Below are positions 33,217-44,430 of a stretch of DNA of 64,000 bases, in pieces (positions within the stretch are counted from its first letter, which is position 1; the number at the start of each line of letters is the position of its first letter). The notes beneath the pieces were generated by a model. The model saw only the letters and a list, made by a program, of their open reading frames with translations. It searched no databases and was not told the DNA's origin. The translations under genes were made by a program, and so were the position numbers. The stretch covers positions 1 through 64,000 of the forward strand of contig NZ_JAKGCR010000003.1 in assembly GCF_022668875.1 (NCBI RefSeq), given 5' to 3'. The stretch is from Domibacillus sp. PGB-M46. GTDB taxonomy: Bacteria > Bacillota > Bacilli > Bacillales > Domibacillaceae.

Positions 33217-34146
33217 GTGGAAAAAACAAAAGTCATAACAGAAGGAGCAATGATGCTCGCCATCTTTGCAATTCTACTGGCGGTCTCCGTCTACGTACCG
33301 ATTATCTCTATTGTCGGCGCGCTTTTTTTACTGCTTCCTTTTTTGATATACAGCGCTAAACATCCGGCCGGGCCGGCTTTTGGGCTGCTTGCTTGTGCAG
33401 TAGCGCTGTCCTTTATAATAGGAGGCGTAATCTCTGTGCCTCTGGCGATTATGTACGGAACAACCGGCTTGATCATGGGGGCACTCATCCGCAGGCAGTC
33501 AGATGGCTGGATTGTTTATATGGGCGGAAGTCTCGTATTTTTATTAAATTTGATTGTGCAGTATGCGGCAGCCATGTGGCTTTTTGATATTTCGTTTGCA
33601 GACGAATTCAGTAAAGCCTTTAAGGAGTCAGCAGCCGAAACAAGCCGCGTGCTCGGACAGGAAGTGCCTTACACAGACGAGGAAATCAATACGCTGATTG
33701 ACTATATGAACGCTATTTTACCGGCGATTCTCACAGCGCTGGCTTTTCTTACGGTGCTGCTTTTAAGAACGGTGAATTACCCGATTGCCAAACGGCTCGG
33801 CGTCAAAATAAAACCGCTTCAGCCATTCCGGACAGTACGTCTGCCCCGGACAATCCTTTGGTATTATCTCCTTTTAATGGCAGGAGCTATTTTTGTTCAG
33901 CCGGAGCCCGGTACAAGCTGGTATGATATTTATGTGAACGTGCTGTTTATTTTGCAGGCATGCTTGTATATACAAGGTTTGTCTTTTGTTTTTTTCTTTG
34001 CCCACAGCAAAAAATGGCCAAAAGCCATCCCGGTTTTAGCGGCCCTTTTATCAATTCCTCTAATTCCGCTTCTTTATCTTATCCGATTATTAGGTATAAT
34101 TGATTTAGGGTTCGACTTAAGACAACGGATGCAAAAAAAGCGGTAA
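33217..34146 (+). CDS. yybS: DUF2232 family membrane protein YybS
   Basis: YybS, about 309 residues, with eight or so membrane helices; function unknown, found beside gdpP in Bacillales. It begins with EKTKVITEGAMMLAIFAILL and ends with a basic tail RQRMQKKR. An in-frame ATG 36 nt upstream (33181) has a poorly spaced ribosome site; GTG 33217 with ACGGAG 7 nt before fits the family start better. A GGCTCCATC/GATGGAGC hairpin lies between it and gdpP. Confidence 0.85.
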   Translation: MEKTKVITEGAMMLAIFAILLAVSVYVPIISIVGALFLLLPFLIYSAKHPAGPAFGLLACAVALSFIIGGVISVPLAIMYGTTGLIMGALIRRQSDGWIVYMGGSLVFLLNLIVQYAAAMWLFDISFADEFSKAFKESAAETSRVLGQEVPYTDEEINTLIDYMNAILPAILTALAFLTVLLLRTVNYPIAKRLGVKIKPLQPFRTVRLPRTILWYYLLLMAGAIFVQPEPGTSWYDIYVNVLFILQACLYIQGLSFVFFFAHSKKWPKAIPVLAALLSIPLIPLLYLIRLLGIIDLGFDLRQRMQKKR

Positions 34147-34212
34147 GATGCTTTTTAAAATTGGCTCCATCAGGCACAAAAGATGGAGCTTTAGAACGAG
34201 GAGCTGAAGCGA

Positions 34213-36186
34213 ATGCTTTCGTATTATAACAGGCGGATGATTCAAGTACCGATCATTGTCATTACGCTTGTGCTTGTGGCCGCGTCGGCCTGGCTGTTTT
34301 CCTACAATTGGGCTGCTGGCGCCGGCCTGCTTACATTGACGATTTTTCTGCTCCTCTTTTTATATTTGGCAGAAAGAAAAATGCATGAAGATGTACAGAA
34401 GTATGTGGCCACTTTATCGTACCGCCTTCAAAAAGTCGGTGAAGAAACGCTTCAGGAGCTGCCGATTGGCATTCTGCTTTATAATAAGGAGTATACAGTC
34501 GAATGGGCGAACGCTTTTTTAACCTCTTACTTTCAAGAGGAGAACCTTGTTGGCGAATCGCTTTATGAAATAGCGGAACCTTTGCTTTCGGCTATTAAAA
34601 GCGGCAAAGAAGCCATGCTTAATTTAAACGACAAAACCTTTCGTGTGGTGTCAAAACCAGATGAACGGCTTCTTTACTTTTTTGATGTGACCGAGGAAGA
34701 ACGGATCGCACGCCAGTTTAGGGAAGAAAAAACCACCCTCAGCATCATCTTTCTCGATAACTATGATGATTTAACACAGGGGATGGATGATCAAACAAAA
34801 AGCAGCTTAAACAGCCTGGTTACCTCTATGCTCAATGGCTGGGCGAAAAAACATGGCATGTTTTTAAAACGTGTGTCGTCCGAGCGCTTTTTTACTGTGA
34901 TGAACGAGCGCATTTTAGCCAAGCTTGAAGAAGATAAGTTTTCCATTTTGGACGAAGTGCGTGAAGAGACGGCTAAGCATTATGCCCCGCTGACATTGAG
35001 CATTGGGATTGGACAGGGAGTTGTTCCGCTGCCGGAATGGGGCGATCTCGCTCAATCAAGTTTGGATCTGGCTCTTGGACGCGGCGGTGACCAGGCTGCC
35101 ATCAAGCAGGGAGACGGGAAAGTAAAGTTTTACGGCGGGAAAACAAATCCAACCGAGAAACGGACACGGGTGCGTGCCCGCGTGATTTCACACGCCCTTC
35201 GTGACATCGTAACTGAGAGTGACAAAGTGATCGTGATGGGCCACAAGTATCCGGATATGGATGCAGTCGGTGCTTCAATGGGTATTCGCCATGTTGCAGA
35301 ATTAAATGGGCGGGAAGGTTATATTGTCGTTGATCCGGCACAAATCGATACGGCAGTGAAACGACTGCTTAACGAGCTGAAAGAACAGAATCCTGAACTT
35401 CATTCAAGAATTATTACACCAGAAGAAGCGCTTGAAATTGCAACGAATCGAACCTTGCTTGTTGTGGTGGATACCCATAAGCCGTCGCTTGTCATTGAAG
35501 GAAGACTGCTTTCCAGGGCGGAACGAGTGGTCGTGATCGATCACCATCGGCGCGGAGAAGAATTTATTAAAAACCCGCTTCTCGTTTATATGGAGCCCTA
35601 TGCTTCTTCTACGGCAGAGCTTGTCACAGAGCTGTTGGAATATCAGCCGAAAACAAAAAAAATATCGATGCTTGAGTCAACGGCCTTGCTTGCTGGTATA
35701 ATTGTCGATACAAAAAGTTTTTCACTGCGGACTGGAGCCCGTACGTTTGACGCAGCGGCTTATTTACGTACGAACGGTGCGGATACGATTTTAGTTCAAA
35801 AATTTTTAAAAGAAGATATTGGCACCTACATTCAGCGCAGCCAGCTGATTGAAACGGTTTATTTTTATAAAGACGGCCTGGCGATTGCCAAAGGCAGTGA
35901 TGATTATGTATATGATTCCGTCTTGATTGCTCAGGCAGCGGATACGATTTTGACCATGAACGGAGTCCAGGCATCGTTTGTGATTGCCCGCCGGTCCGAA
36001 GAAACGGTCGGGATCAGTGCCCGCTCACTTGGCGAAGTCAATGTACAGATCATTATGGAGCAGTTGAACGGAGGCGGCCATTTAACAAATGCTGCAACGC
36101 AAATTCGGGACGCTTCTGTAGAAGACGCTGAAATGGAGCTGTGCCGCGTTATTGATGAAGTCACTGAAGGAGGAAATGAAGAATGA
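34213..36186 (+). CDS. gdpP: Cyclic-di-AMP phosphodiesterase GdpP
   Basis: GdpP (YybT), 657 residues, degrades c-di-AMP at the membrane. Two N-terminal helices (about 12-55), a PAS-like domain, and a degenerate GGDEF domain. The DHH/DHHA1 catalytic part has [32 protein letters not shown] and [11 protein letters not shown], all catalytic motifs intact. The start is ATG after GAGGAGC. Its stop overlaps rplI by ATGA, as is usual in Firmicutes. Confidence 0.96.
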   Translation: MLSYYNRRMIQVPIIVITLVLVAASAWLFSYNWAAGAGLLTLTIFLLLFLYLAERKMHEDVQKYVATLSYRLQKVGEETLQELPIGILLYNKEYTVEWANAFLTSYFQEENLVGESLYEIAEPLLSAIKSGKEAMLNLNDKTFRVVSKPDERLLYFFDVTEEERIARQFREEKTTLSIIFLDNYDDLTQGMDDQTKSSLNSLVTSMLNGWAKKHGMFLKRVSSERFFTVMNERILAKLEEDKFSILDEVREETAKHYAPLTLSIGIGQGVVPLPEWGDLAQSSLDLALGRGGDQAAIKQGDGKVKFYGGKTNPTEKRTRVRARVISHALRDIVTESDKVIVMGHKYPDMDAVGASMGIRHVAELNGREGYIVVDPAQIDTAVKRLLNELKEQNPELHSRIITPEEALEIATNRTLLVVVDTHKPSLVIEGRLLSRAERVVVIDHHRRGEEFIKNPLLVYMEPYASSTAELVTELLEYQPKTKKISMLESTALLAGIIVDTKSFSLRTGARTFDAAAYLRTNGADTILVQKFLKEDIGTYIQRSQLIETVYFYKDGLAIAKGSDDYVYDSVLIAQAADTILTMNGVQASFVIARRSEETVGISARSLGEVNVQIIMEQLNGGGHLTNAATQIRDASVEDAEMELCRVIDEVTEGGNEE

Positions 36187-36632
36187 AGGTAATCTTTTTA
36201 AAGGATGTAAAAGGCAAAGGCAAAAAAGGCGATATTAAAAATGTAGCCGACGGCTATGCACATAACTTCTTAATTAAAAACGGTTATGCAGTTGAAGCAA
36301 CATCGGGCAACCAAAACGCGCTTGATGCTCAAAAGAAAAAACAGGCAGCTCTTGCAGCAGAAGAGCTGGAGGAAGCAAAGCGCCTGAAAGAAACGATTGA
36401 AGCACTGACTGTTGAATTGCACGCTAAAACAGGTGCAGGCGGCCGGCTTTTCGGTTCTGTAACAGCTAAACAAGTCGCAGACCAATTAAACAAAACACAT
36501 AAAATTAAGATTGATAAACGGAAGATCGATCTTCCGGACGGCATCCGCGGTCTCGGCTACACAAATGTGCCGGTTAAATTGCATAATGAAGTCACAGCTA
36601 CACTTAAGGTACATGTAACAGAAGAAAAATAA
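36183..36632 (+). CDS. rplI: 50S ribosomal protein L9
   Basis: L9, 149 residues. The N-terminal domain [20 protein letters not shown] matches the PS00651-type signature, followed by [14 protein letters not shown] long Ala/Glu/Lys connector helix leads to the C-terminal domain with [19 protein letters not shown]. It starts within the gdpP stop and ends at a terminator. Confidence 0.97.
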   Translation: MKVIFLKDVKGKGKKGDIKNVADGYAHNFLIKNGYAVEATSGNQNALDAQKKKQAALAAEELEEAKRLKETIEALTVELHAKTGAGGRLFGSVTAKQVADQLNKTHKIKIDKRKIDLPDGIRGLGYTNVPVKLHNEVTATLKVHVTEEK

Positions 36633-36635
36633 TAG

Positions 36636-36676
36636 AAAAACATGTGGTCGGAGTTCTCTGATCACATGTTTTTTTC
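36636..36676 (+). terminator. Terminator after rplI
   Basis: AAAAACATGTG / CACATGTTTTT stem with seven T, just before the dnaB ribosome site. Confidence 0.85.
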
Positions 36677-36691
36677 GCGAGGAGGGTAACA

Positions 36692-38056
36692 ATGAGCGAT
36701 GTATTAACGGACCGTGTACCGCCGCAAAATATTGAAGCAGAACAGGCTGTGCTGGGGGCGATCTTTTTGGAGCCGTCCGCGTTAACAGTCGCTTCGGAAA
36801 TATTAATTCCGGAAGACTTTTACCGGAATGCCCACCAGCAGATTTATTTAACGATGCTGAAGCTCAGCGACCACGGAAAAGCAGTGGACGTGGTGACGGT
36901 CACCGAAGACCTGGCCGCTCATAAATTGATTGAAGATGTCGGCGGTATTTCGTATTTGAGTGAATTGGCGGCAGCCGTCCCAACAGCGGCTAATATTGAA
37001 TATTATGCCCGCATCGTAGAAGAAAAATCGCTTCTGCGCCGATTGATCCGCACGGCGACTACCATCGCCACGGACGGGTATGAGCGTGAGAATGAAGTGG
37101 AAGGCTTGCTGAGCGAAGCGGAAAAAAGCATTATGGAAGTGGCCCAGCGGAAAAATGCGGGTGCCTTTCACAATATTAAAGACGTGCTTGTGCGCACGTA
37201 TGATAATATTGAGCTTCTTCACAACAGAAAAGGCGATGTAACCGGCATTCCAACCGGATTTGCCGAGCTGGACCGGATGACCGCAGGATTCCAGCGAAAT
37301 GATTTAATTATTGTTGCCGCACGTCCTTCTGTCGGGAAAACGGCATTTGCTCTTAATATTGCACAGAACGTCGCAACGAATACGGACGAAACGGTTGCGA
37401 TCTTTAGTCTTGAGATGGGCGCAGAGCAGCTGGTTATGCGGATGCTCTGCGCAGAAGGAAATATTAATGCGCAAAGCTTGCGGACAGGTGCCCTGACAGA
37501 TGAAGACTGGCGCAAGCTGACAATGGCAATGGGCAGCTTGTCTAATTCAGGTATCTATATTGATGATACGCCGGGTGTACGTATTGGAGAAATCCGCTCC
37601 AAATGTCGTCGGCTGAAGCAGGAGCAGGGACTGGGCATGATTTTGATCGATTACCTGCAGCTTATTCAAGGGAATGGGCGCTCCGGCGAAAACCGTCAGC
37701 AGGAAGTATCGGAAATTTCCCGTTCCTTAAAAGCGCTCGCCCGTGAGCTGGAAGTGCCGGTTATTGCGCTCTCTCAGCTTTCCCGTGGAGTGGAGCAGCG
37801 GCAGGACAAGCGTCCAATGATGTCCGATATCCGGGAATCTGGATCGATTGAGCAGGATGCCGATATTGTAGCGTTCTTGTACCGGGATGATTATTACGAT
37901 AAAGAAACCGAAAACAAAAATATGATCGAGATCATTATTGCCAAGCAGCGGAACGGCCCGACTGGAACAGTCGAGCTCGCTTTCGTGAAGGAATACAATA
38001 AATTCGTAAATGTGGAACGGCGCATGGATGAAATGGGAGCGCCGCCCGGAGCATAA
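36692..38056 (+). CDS. dnaB: Replicative DNA helicase (DnaB family; DnaC in B. subtilis)
   Basis: Hexameric replicative helicase, 454 residues. The N-terminal domain starts RVPPQNIEAEQAVLGAIFLEP. The RecA-like motor has ARPSVGKTAFALN (Walker A), EMGAEQLVMRML, MILIDYLQLI (Walker B) and the C-terminal SDIRESGSIEQDADIVAFLYRDD. The length is normal with no intein. The start is ATG after GAGGAGGG. Confidence 0.97.
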   Translation: MSDVLTDRVPPQNIEAEQAVLGAIFLEPSALTVASEILIPEDFYRNAHQQIYLTMLKLSDHGKAVDVVTVTEDLAAHKLIEDVGGISYLSELAAAVPTAANIEYYARIVEEKSLLRRLIRTATTIATDGYERENEVEGLLSEAEKSIMEVAQRKNAGAFHNIKDVLVRTYDNIELLHNRKGDVTGIPTGFAELDRMTAGFQRNDLIIVAARPSVGKTAFALNIAQNVATNTDETVAIFSLEMGAEQLVMRMLCAEGNINAQSLRTGALTDEDWRKLTMAMGSLSNSGIYIDDTPGVRIGEIRSKCRRLKQEQGLGMILIDYLQLIQGNGRSGENRQQEVSEISRSLKALARELEVPVIALSQLSRGVEQRQDKRPMMSDIRESGSIEQDADIVAFLYRDDYYDKETENKNMIEIIIAKQRNGPTGTVELAFVKEYNKFVNVERRMDEMGAPPGA

Positions 38057-38083
38057 AAAAGCCAGCAATTGCTGGCTTTTTTT
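38055..38083 (+). terminator. Terminator after dnaB
   Basis: AAAAAGCCAGC / GCTGGCTTTTT with an AATT loop. Confidence 0.9.
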
Positions 38084-38137
38084 GTTTTTATGCGTTTTCA
38101 AGCACTCTCTCACTTGAAGCAACCGGTACTTTTGGAA

Positions 38138-38183
38138 TAAAAACGAATAAAAAAATCTGATTAAGTTTAAAATGTTCGTCTTT
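38138..38183 (+). promoter_or_regulatory. Probable PurR operator (inverted PurBox pair) upstream of purA
   Basis: AAAACGAATAAA (CGAA centred at 38145) and, inverted, AATGTTCGTC (TTCG centred at 38176) are 31 bp apart centre to centre. B. subtilis PurR boxes are two inverted CGAA-cored 14-mers separated by 16-17 bp, which gives the same spacing. It lies just upstream of the purA -35. The cores are AT-flanked as required; the second is closer to consensus than the first. Confidence 0.65.
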
Positions 38184-38187
38184 TAGT

Positions 38188-38216
38188 TTGACGGCTCCGT
38201 TTTCTGCTGGTAAAAT
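38188..38216 (+). promoter_or_regulatory. purA promoter
   Basis: TTGACG (38188-38193), a 17-bp spacer and TAAAAT (38211-38216), 49 nt before the ATG. Confidence 0.8.
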
Positions 38217-38231
38217 AAACGTGTTTGATAA

Positions 38232-39551
<1,320 letters not shown>

Positions 39552-39556
39552 ATCAT

Positions 39557-39593
39557 AAAAAAAGACTGACGACTTTGTCGTCAGTCTTTTTTT
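39557..39593 (+). terminator. Terminator after purA
   Basis: AAAAAAAGACTGACGAC / GTCGTCAGTCTTTTTTT, a 17-bp stem with a TTT loop. Confidence 0.93.
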
Positions 39594-39643
39594 ATGAACG
39601 TTTTCGCCGCTGAAAACGGGCAGGACACTATCATTTCTAAAAA

Positions 39644-39731
39644 AGAGCCGATAGGGAAGCTGCAAAGTGCACTTTTACCGCTCTGGTGATAGGGCATGTT
39701 TTCTATTAACCCGTGCCGCCTTACCGGCTCT
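39644..39731 (+). ncRNA. Candidate structured RNA upstream of the tRNA pair
   Basis: AGAGCCG (39644-39650) pairs exactly with CGGCTCT (39725-39731). Inside, GGCATG...CGTGCC and a GGGAAG...CTTTTACC arm with a TGCA/TGCA core give a plausible three-way junction. It does not match a riboswitch class that I recognise, and no expression evidence is available. It could equally be a chance fold or a processed leader. Confidence 0.35.
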
Positions 39732-39978
39732 CATCTGAACTGCCGCACTTCTCGGGAAAAAGAAACAAAGAGATACTTTGCCAAAAGATTTTATTTTTCT
39801 AAGTCTTGTCCTGTTTTTTCTATCTATCTATGTCAATGGTCCTCCCGCAAATCCTCCCTATATAAGATAAAAATGTATGATTTTGTATTCATTTCCTTAG
39901 AATGTTTGGGAAAAGGCATGAAATTGTCGAAATTTCACTATTTTGTTCGTTTTTTTCGACAAATATGGTGAAAATGTA

Positions 39979-40007
39979 TTGTCACCCTTCCCCCCATATG
40001 ATACTAT
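39979..40007 (+). promoter_or_regulatory. Promoter of tRNA-Asp
   Basis: TTGTCA (39979-39984), a 17-bp spacer and TACTAT (40002-40007), 33 nt before the mature tRNA. Confidence 0.75.
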
Positions 40008-40039
40008 TAACAACGTTGCTGGGAAACAGCACTAAAAGT

Positions 40040-40116
40040 GGTCCGGTAGTTCAGCTGGTTAGAATGCCTGCCTGTCACGCAGGAGGTCGCGGGTTCGAGT
40101 CCCGTCCGGACCGCCA
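40040..40116 (+). tRNA. tRNA-Asp (GTC)
   Basis: 77-nt cloverleaf: acceptor GGTCCGG / CCGGACC, D loop with AGCTGGTT, anticodon loop CTGTCAC and T arm GGGTTCGAGTCCC. The 3' CCA is encoded. It corresponds to the first tRNA of the Bacillus trnY cluster between purA and walR. Confidence 0.97.
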
Positions 40117-40158
40117 TTTTTACTTTACTTTAACCTATCTATCGTTATGTTCTTGATG

Positions 40159-40204
40159 GCGGCCGTCCGCATCTTTGAATTGTCCTTCACGAAAAAACGG
40201 CCGC
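40159..40204 (+). terminator. Hairpin after tRNA-Asp
   Basis: GCGGCCGT / ACGGCCGC (8-bp perfect stem, long loop) followed by TGTGTTTTTT; probably ends the tRNA-Asp transcript, so tRNA-Phe likely has its own promoter. Confidence 0.6.
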
Positions 40205-40286
40205 TGTGTTTTTTGAAAATTTAGTCTTCATGCACTTCTGGCAGTAAAAATGTAATAACCTATGTATAAATATGTTGTTTAACTCC

Positions 40287-40359
40287 GGCTCAGTAGCTCA
40301 GTTGGTAGAGCAAAGGACTGAAAATCCTTGTGTCGGCGGTTCGATTCCGTCCTGAGCCA
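40287..40359 (+). tRNA. tRNA-Phe (GAA)
   Basis: 73-nt cloverleaf: acceptor GGCTCAG / CTGAGCC with discriminator A, D arm GCTCAGTTGGTAGAGC, anticodon loop CTGAAAA and T arm GGCGGTTCGATTCCGTC. The CCA is not encoded and must be added. Confidence 0.96.
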
Positions 40360-40362
40360 TAG

Positions 40363-40402
40363 AAAAAGCATCGCGGTGATTTCGCTCCCGTGGTGCTTTT
40401 TG
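40363..40402 (+). terminator. Terminator after tRNA-Phe
   Basis: AAAAAGCA.C.CGG / CCG.GGTGCTTTTT stem with T-run. Confidence 0.82.
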
Positions 40403-40541
40403 TTATTTTTAACGCCTATTGCCGGATGCCGCAGTCTTCCTGCCATGGTAAAGTAAAGAAAAGCGTAAAGGGCGAAAATGTGATAAAATATAGTATTTGA
40501 AGCCATCTTTTATTCTGTGAAACTAAAAGTGAGGGACATAC

Positions 40542-41255
40542 ATGATGCAAAAGAAAATATTGGTTGTCGATGATGAAAGACCCATTGCAGATATTTTGCA
40601 GTTTAATTTAAAAAAAGAAGGATATGACGTGCAATGCGCATACGATGGCGACCAGGCAGTTGAAATGGTGGAGAACATGCAGCCGGATTTGGTGCTGCTT
40701 GACATCATGCTTCCGGGCCGTGATGGGATGGAAGTATGCCGGGAAGTGCGCAAAAAATACGAAATGCCGATTATCATGCTGACAGCGAAGGATTCCGAGA
40801 TTGATAAAGTGCTTGGACTGGAACTTGGAGCGGATGATTATGTGACAAAGCCGTTTTCTACACGTGAACTGATTGCAAGGGTAAAAGCAAATCTTCGCCG
40901 CCATCAAGCAGCACCGGCGCCGGAAGAAGAAGAAGTTGATACAAACGAGATTGCGGTAGGGGCTTTAACGATTCACCCGGATGCCTACATCGTTTCAAAG
41001 CGCGGGGAAACAATTGAGTTAACCCACCGTGAATTTGAACTTCTTCATTACTTGGCCAAGCATATTGGACAGGTAATGACACGCGAGCACCTCCTGCAGA
41101 CGGTTTGGGGGTATGATTACTACGGAGATGTTAGGACAGTAGATGTAACAGTCAGACGCCTTCGTGAGAAGATTGAAGACAATCCGAGCCATCCATCCTG
41201 GATTGTAACACGAAGAGGCGTTGGCTACTATTTGCGCAACCCTGAACAGGAGTAA
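40542..41255 (+). CDS. walR: Essential response regulator WalR
   Basis: WalR (YycF), 237 residues, an OmpR-family regulator of cell-wall hydrolase genes. The receiver domain has the acidic pair DD (10-11), phospho-acceptor Asp54 and a Lys in the DDYVTKPFS motif. The winged helix contains [23 protein letters not shown] (residues shown in part) and [13 protein letters not shown]. Two ATG codons stand in tandem (40542, 40545). It is first in the wal operon. Confidence 0.97.
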   Translation: MMQKKILVVDDERPIADILQFNLKKEGYDVQCAYDGDQAVEMVENMQPDLVLLDIMLPGRDGMEVCREVRKKYEMPIIMLTAKDSEIDKVLGLELGADDYVTKPFSTRELIARVKANLRRHQAAPAPEEEEVDTNEIAVGALTIHPDAYIVSKRGETIELTHREFELLHYLAKHIGQVMTREHLLQTVWGYDYYGDVRTVDVTVRRLREKIEDNPSHPSWIVTRRGVGYYLRNPEQE

Positions 41256-41260
41256 CGTAA

Positions 41261-43087
41261 ATGAAACGGGTAGGTTTTTTTCGTTCGATACAAATGAAAT
41301 TCGTGCTGATTTACGTGCTGCTTATTTTATTCGCAATGCAGATTATCAGCGTTTATTTTGTTAATTCTCTTGAAGAAAAATTCACGAACAACTTTAAAGA
41401 GTCTTTGGCGCAGCGGGTTGAATTGCTGGAATATAACGTGCGTGAAGAAATATTAAAAGAGCGGGACGAAGAGTCGAAGACGCTCGAGCAGGATGTACGT
41501 CGTATTTTAGAGGATTTTTCAGCGGGTGACGTTATTGAAGTGCGGGTGATCGATGTGAACAGCCGCATTATCGGTACATCTGATACGAATAAACGCGACC
41601 TCGTCGGCCAGCGTATGCCGGCGGATATTTCCGTGAAACGGGCACTGTCAGCAGGAGCCACAGAAGATAAAATGTATGTGGATGAAAACAACGGCAAGCG
41701 TGTCTGGGTACGGACTTCACCGATTTTGTCCAACAGCGAAGTGAAAGGTGCCATTTATCTCGTTGCAGATATTGAAACGGTGTACGGCCAGCTCGATGAC
41801 ATTAATGAAATTTTGTTTTCAGCTGCCATTTTGGCACTGGCGATTACCGCTGTTTTAGGGATCACACTGGCACGGACCATTACTCGGCCGATCACCGATA
41901 TGAGAAGGCAGGCAGTAGCGCTTGGGAAAGGGAACTTCTCCCGTAAAGTAAAAGTGTATGGCCAGGACGAAATTGGTGAACTTGCGGTTACCTTTAATAA
42001 TTTAACGAAACGGCTTCAGGAAGCTCAGGCTACAACAGAAGGAGAACGCCGCAAGCTGTCATCGGTTCTTTCTTACATGACGGATGGCGTAATCGCGACC
42101 GACCGGCGAGGCCGGGTGATTTTAATTAATGAGCCGGCATCCAAAATGCTGAATGTTTCACGTGAAACAGTTATTTCACAGCCGATTGTTTCATTGCTCA
42201 ATCTGGAAGAGGACTATTCCTTTGATGATTTACTGAATGAGCAGGATTCCGTAATTTTGGATTACAGTACGCACGACCGGCCTTATGTACTGCGCGCGAA
42301 CTTTTCGGTCATTCAAAAAGAAACAGGCTTCGTGAACGGGCTTATTACCGTTTTGCATGATATTACCGAGCAGGAAAAAATTGAAATGGAGCGCCGCGAG
42401 TTTGTAACGAACGTTTCACATGAATTGCGGACACCGCTGACAACGATGCGAAGCTATCTCGAAGCACTCGCGGAAGGTGCCTGGCAGGACCCGGACATCG
42501 CACCGAATTTCCTTGAGGTCACCCAGACGGAGACGGAGCGGATGATTCGGCTTGTGAACGATTTGCTGCAGCTTTCAAAGTTTGACAGCCAGGAATACAA
42601 CTTAATGAAAAAAGACACTGATTTCATTGAGTTTTTCAATAAAATTATTGACCGCTTTGAGATGACAAAGTCTCAGGAAGTAACGTTCCGGCGCAAGCTG
42701 CCGCGCTATCCAATTTATGTAACGATCGATCAGGACAAGCTTACCCAGGTGATTGATAATATTATTTCTAACGCGCTGAAATATTCACCGGAAGGCGGCC
42801 TTGTTTCTTTTAAAGTAGAAGAACATGGAGATACCATTCAAGTCAGCATCAGTGACCAGGGGATGGGGATTCCGAAAAAAAGTTTGGAGCGTATTTTCGA
42901 GCGCTTTTACCGGGTAGACCGGGCTCGTTCAAGAAAAATGGGCGGCACCGGCCTGGGGCTCGCCATTGCGAAAGAACTCATTACCGCGCACGGCGGCCAC
43001 ATTTGGGCTACAAGTGTGGAAGGGAAAGGGACGACGATTTTCTTTACACTGCCGGCGGATCTTTCCGAAGAGGATGATTGGGAATGA
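41261..43087 (+). CDS. walK: Sensor histidine kinase WalK
   Basis: WalK (YycG), 608 residues, partner of WalR, senses wall status at the septum. Two membrane helices (about 12-34 and 183-205) flank an extracellular Cache-like domain. HAMP (206-258), PAS (about 265-370), HisKA with phospho-His387 in NVSHELRTPLT and HATPase_c with DNIISNALKYS, DQGMGIP and GTGLGLAI follow. It starts 5 nt after walR. A perfect parS site lies in the PAS-coding segment (codons 298-304). Confidence 0.97.
   Translation: MKRVGFFRSIQMKFVLIYVLLILFAMQIISVYFVNSLEEKFTNNFKESLAQRVELLEYNVREEILKERDEESKTLEQDVRRILEDFSAGDVIEVRVIDVNSRIIGTSDTNKRDLVGQRMPADISVKRALSAGATEDKMYVDENNGKRVWVRTSPILSNSEVKGAIYLVADIETVYGQLDDINEILFSAAILALAITAVLGITLARTITRPITDMRRQAVALGKGNFSRKVKVYGQDEIGELAVTFNNLTKRLQEAQATTEGERRKLSSVLSYMTDGVIATDRRGRVILINEPASKMLNVSRETVISQPIVSLLNLEEDYSFDDLLNEQDSVILDYSTHDRPYVLRANFSVIQKETGFVNGLITVLHDITEQEKIEMERREFVTNVSHELRTPLTTMRSYLEALAEGAWQDPDIAPNFLEVTQTETERMIRLVNDLLQLSKFDSQEYNLMKKDTDFIEFFNKIIDRFEMTKSQEVTFRRKLPRYPIYVTIDQDKLTQVIDNIISNALKYSPEGGLVSFKVEEHGDTIQVSISDQGMGIPKKSLERIFERFYRVDRARSRKMGGTGLGLAIAKELITAHGGHIWATSVEGKGTTIFFTLPADLSEEDDWE
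42154..42169. promoter_or_regulatory. parS: parS centromere site in walK
   Basis: TGTTTCACGTGAAACA matches the B. subtilis parS consensus at all 16 positions. It is about 32 kb from oriC on the right arm. Spo0J/ParB encoded at 18708 should load here. Confidence 0.93.
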
Positions 43088-44430
43088 ACTATGAAAAAAT
43101 CAAATCCGCAGCGCTCGCGCTGCTGGTCTTGATCAGTCTGGCGTTTACATGGGGCATTTGGAACTACCAGCCTTCCTATCAAACTATTACAGATAGTGCG
43201 GATAAAAATATCGTAACAGAAGTGAAAATAGGCGAGGAACGCAAACTTTCCGATTTATTAAAGCCTTCCCGGCTGATCTCCCACCAGGAGGAAAGCCACT
43301 ATGGAACCATCGCCAAGCAGGATTTGGACTGGGTGATGAAGGAAATGAGGGAATGGACGTTTATGGAGCCCGAAAACATATCCAACTCCTTAAATGAAGC
43401 GGAATTTTCGAAGCTCCTGTCGAGTAATTCACATGTGGAACTGTTTTTTTCTTCGTCTATCCCATTTAATACATTTAAAACGATGGTTTCATTTAACGAT
43501 AAAACCGTTCCGAATGCGGTATTTAACCGAATGGTTATTACGGAAGCAGAGCAAAAAAACAAAGCGTTTGTTTATTTTGTTTCGGTTAAAGAAAGACTTG
43601 TGTTCAAAAGCGAGGTTCAAACCGGTTCTTTGCGCGAATTCAAGCAGCGCTACGTAGAGAACCATGATCGTCTGGAGCCATATATCTCTTATCAAGTTCC
43701 CGATGGGGCTCGTTTATACGTGCGCAAAGAGCCGCCTGTTTTAACCGTTCAAAGTTATTTGCCAGAGCAGATTGACGCAGGTACGTTTAAACGGGCGCTT
43801 TTTAATGATCCAAGCTACGTACAGCGGAGTTCAAGCGGCGAAGGAGAAGGATATACAACAGACGGAACGAGTTTTATGCGAATCAACAGCAGTACGGGCA
43901 CAGTCCGATATGTAAATCCGTCTGTTGTACCTGAACCAATGCCGCTGGACCAGCTCATTGAAAAAAGCATTGATTTTGTGAATGAGCACCATGGCTGGGT
44001 AGACAGCTACCGCCTGTTTCAAACAAAACCAGGGTCAACAGAAATCAGCTATCGTTTATTTTTGGGAGACTTCCCCGTGTTTAGTCCACAGGAAATGGCC
44101 AGCATGACGGAGCTTTCACAAATTTGGAGCCGGGAACGTATTTATCAATACGACCGTTCCTCCTTTATTGTGGAGCTGGACAAACCGTTTCCTTCAGAAA
44201 CAGGAACTGTAGAACTAAAAGGCGGCCAGGAAGCACTCAATGAAGTATTGAACCTGGAAACAGTAAACCCGAAGCTGTTGACAGATATGCGGATTGGATA
44301 TGAAATGACTGTAAAACAGGAATCACCAAAAGTAGTGGTGGCATTCGAACCATTCTGGTACTACCAGTATGATGGTACTTGGCAAAAGCTTGTCACGGAT
44401 GAAAGGGGACGAGTGAATGGATTGGAGTAA
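43084..44430 (+). CDS. walH: WalRK regulator YycH (WalH)
   Basis: YycH, 448 residues, with one N-terminal membrane helix (about 7-25) and a large extracytoplasmic domain. In B. subtilis YycH and YycI dampen WalK activity through their membrane helices. The sequence is divergent as usual, and identification rests on topology, length and position. The ATG at 43084 overlaps the walK stop (ATGA). It overlaps walI by 14 bp. Confidence 0.9.
   Translation: MNYEKIKSAALALLVLISLAFTWGIWNYQPSYQTITDSADKNIVTEVKIGEERKLSDLLKPSRLISHQEESHYGTIAKQDLDWVMKEMREWTFMEPENISNSLNEAEFSKLLSSNSHVELFFSSSIPFNTFKTMVSFNDKTVPNAVFNRMVITEAEQKNKAFVYFVSVKERLVFKSEVQTGSLREFKQRYVENHDRLEPYISYQVPDGARLYVRKEPPVLTVQSYLPEQIDAGTFKRALFNDPSYVQRSSSGEGEGYTTDGTSFMRINSSTGTVRYVNPSVVPEPMPLDQLIEKSIDFVNEHHGWVDSYRLFQTKPGSTEISYRLFLGDFPVFSPQEMASMTELSQIWSRERIYQYDRSSFIVELDKPFPSETGTVELKGGQEALNEVLNLETVNPKLLTDMRIGYEMTVKQESPKVVVAFEPFWYYQYDGTWQKLVTDERGRVNGLE

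Larger units (their letters stand above)
39594..40039 (+). other. Gene-free region between purA and tRNA-Asp
   Basis: A short ORF here (39696-39971) shows no ribosome site or recognisable sequence. The region instead holds several inverted repeats: CGTTTTC/GAAAACG near 39598-39619, a 7-bp closing stem with two internal hairpins (39644-39731), and TTGTCGAAA/TTTCGACAA (39924-39962), followed by the tRNA promoter. Confidence 0.7.

Noticed and set aside
39696-39971. 91-codon ORF between purA and tRNA-Asp
   Set aside because: No ribosome site, odd composition and overlap with inverted repeats; no recognisable protein.
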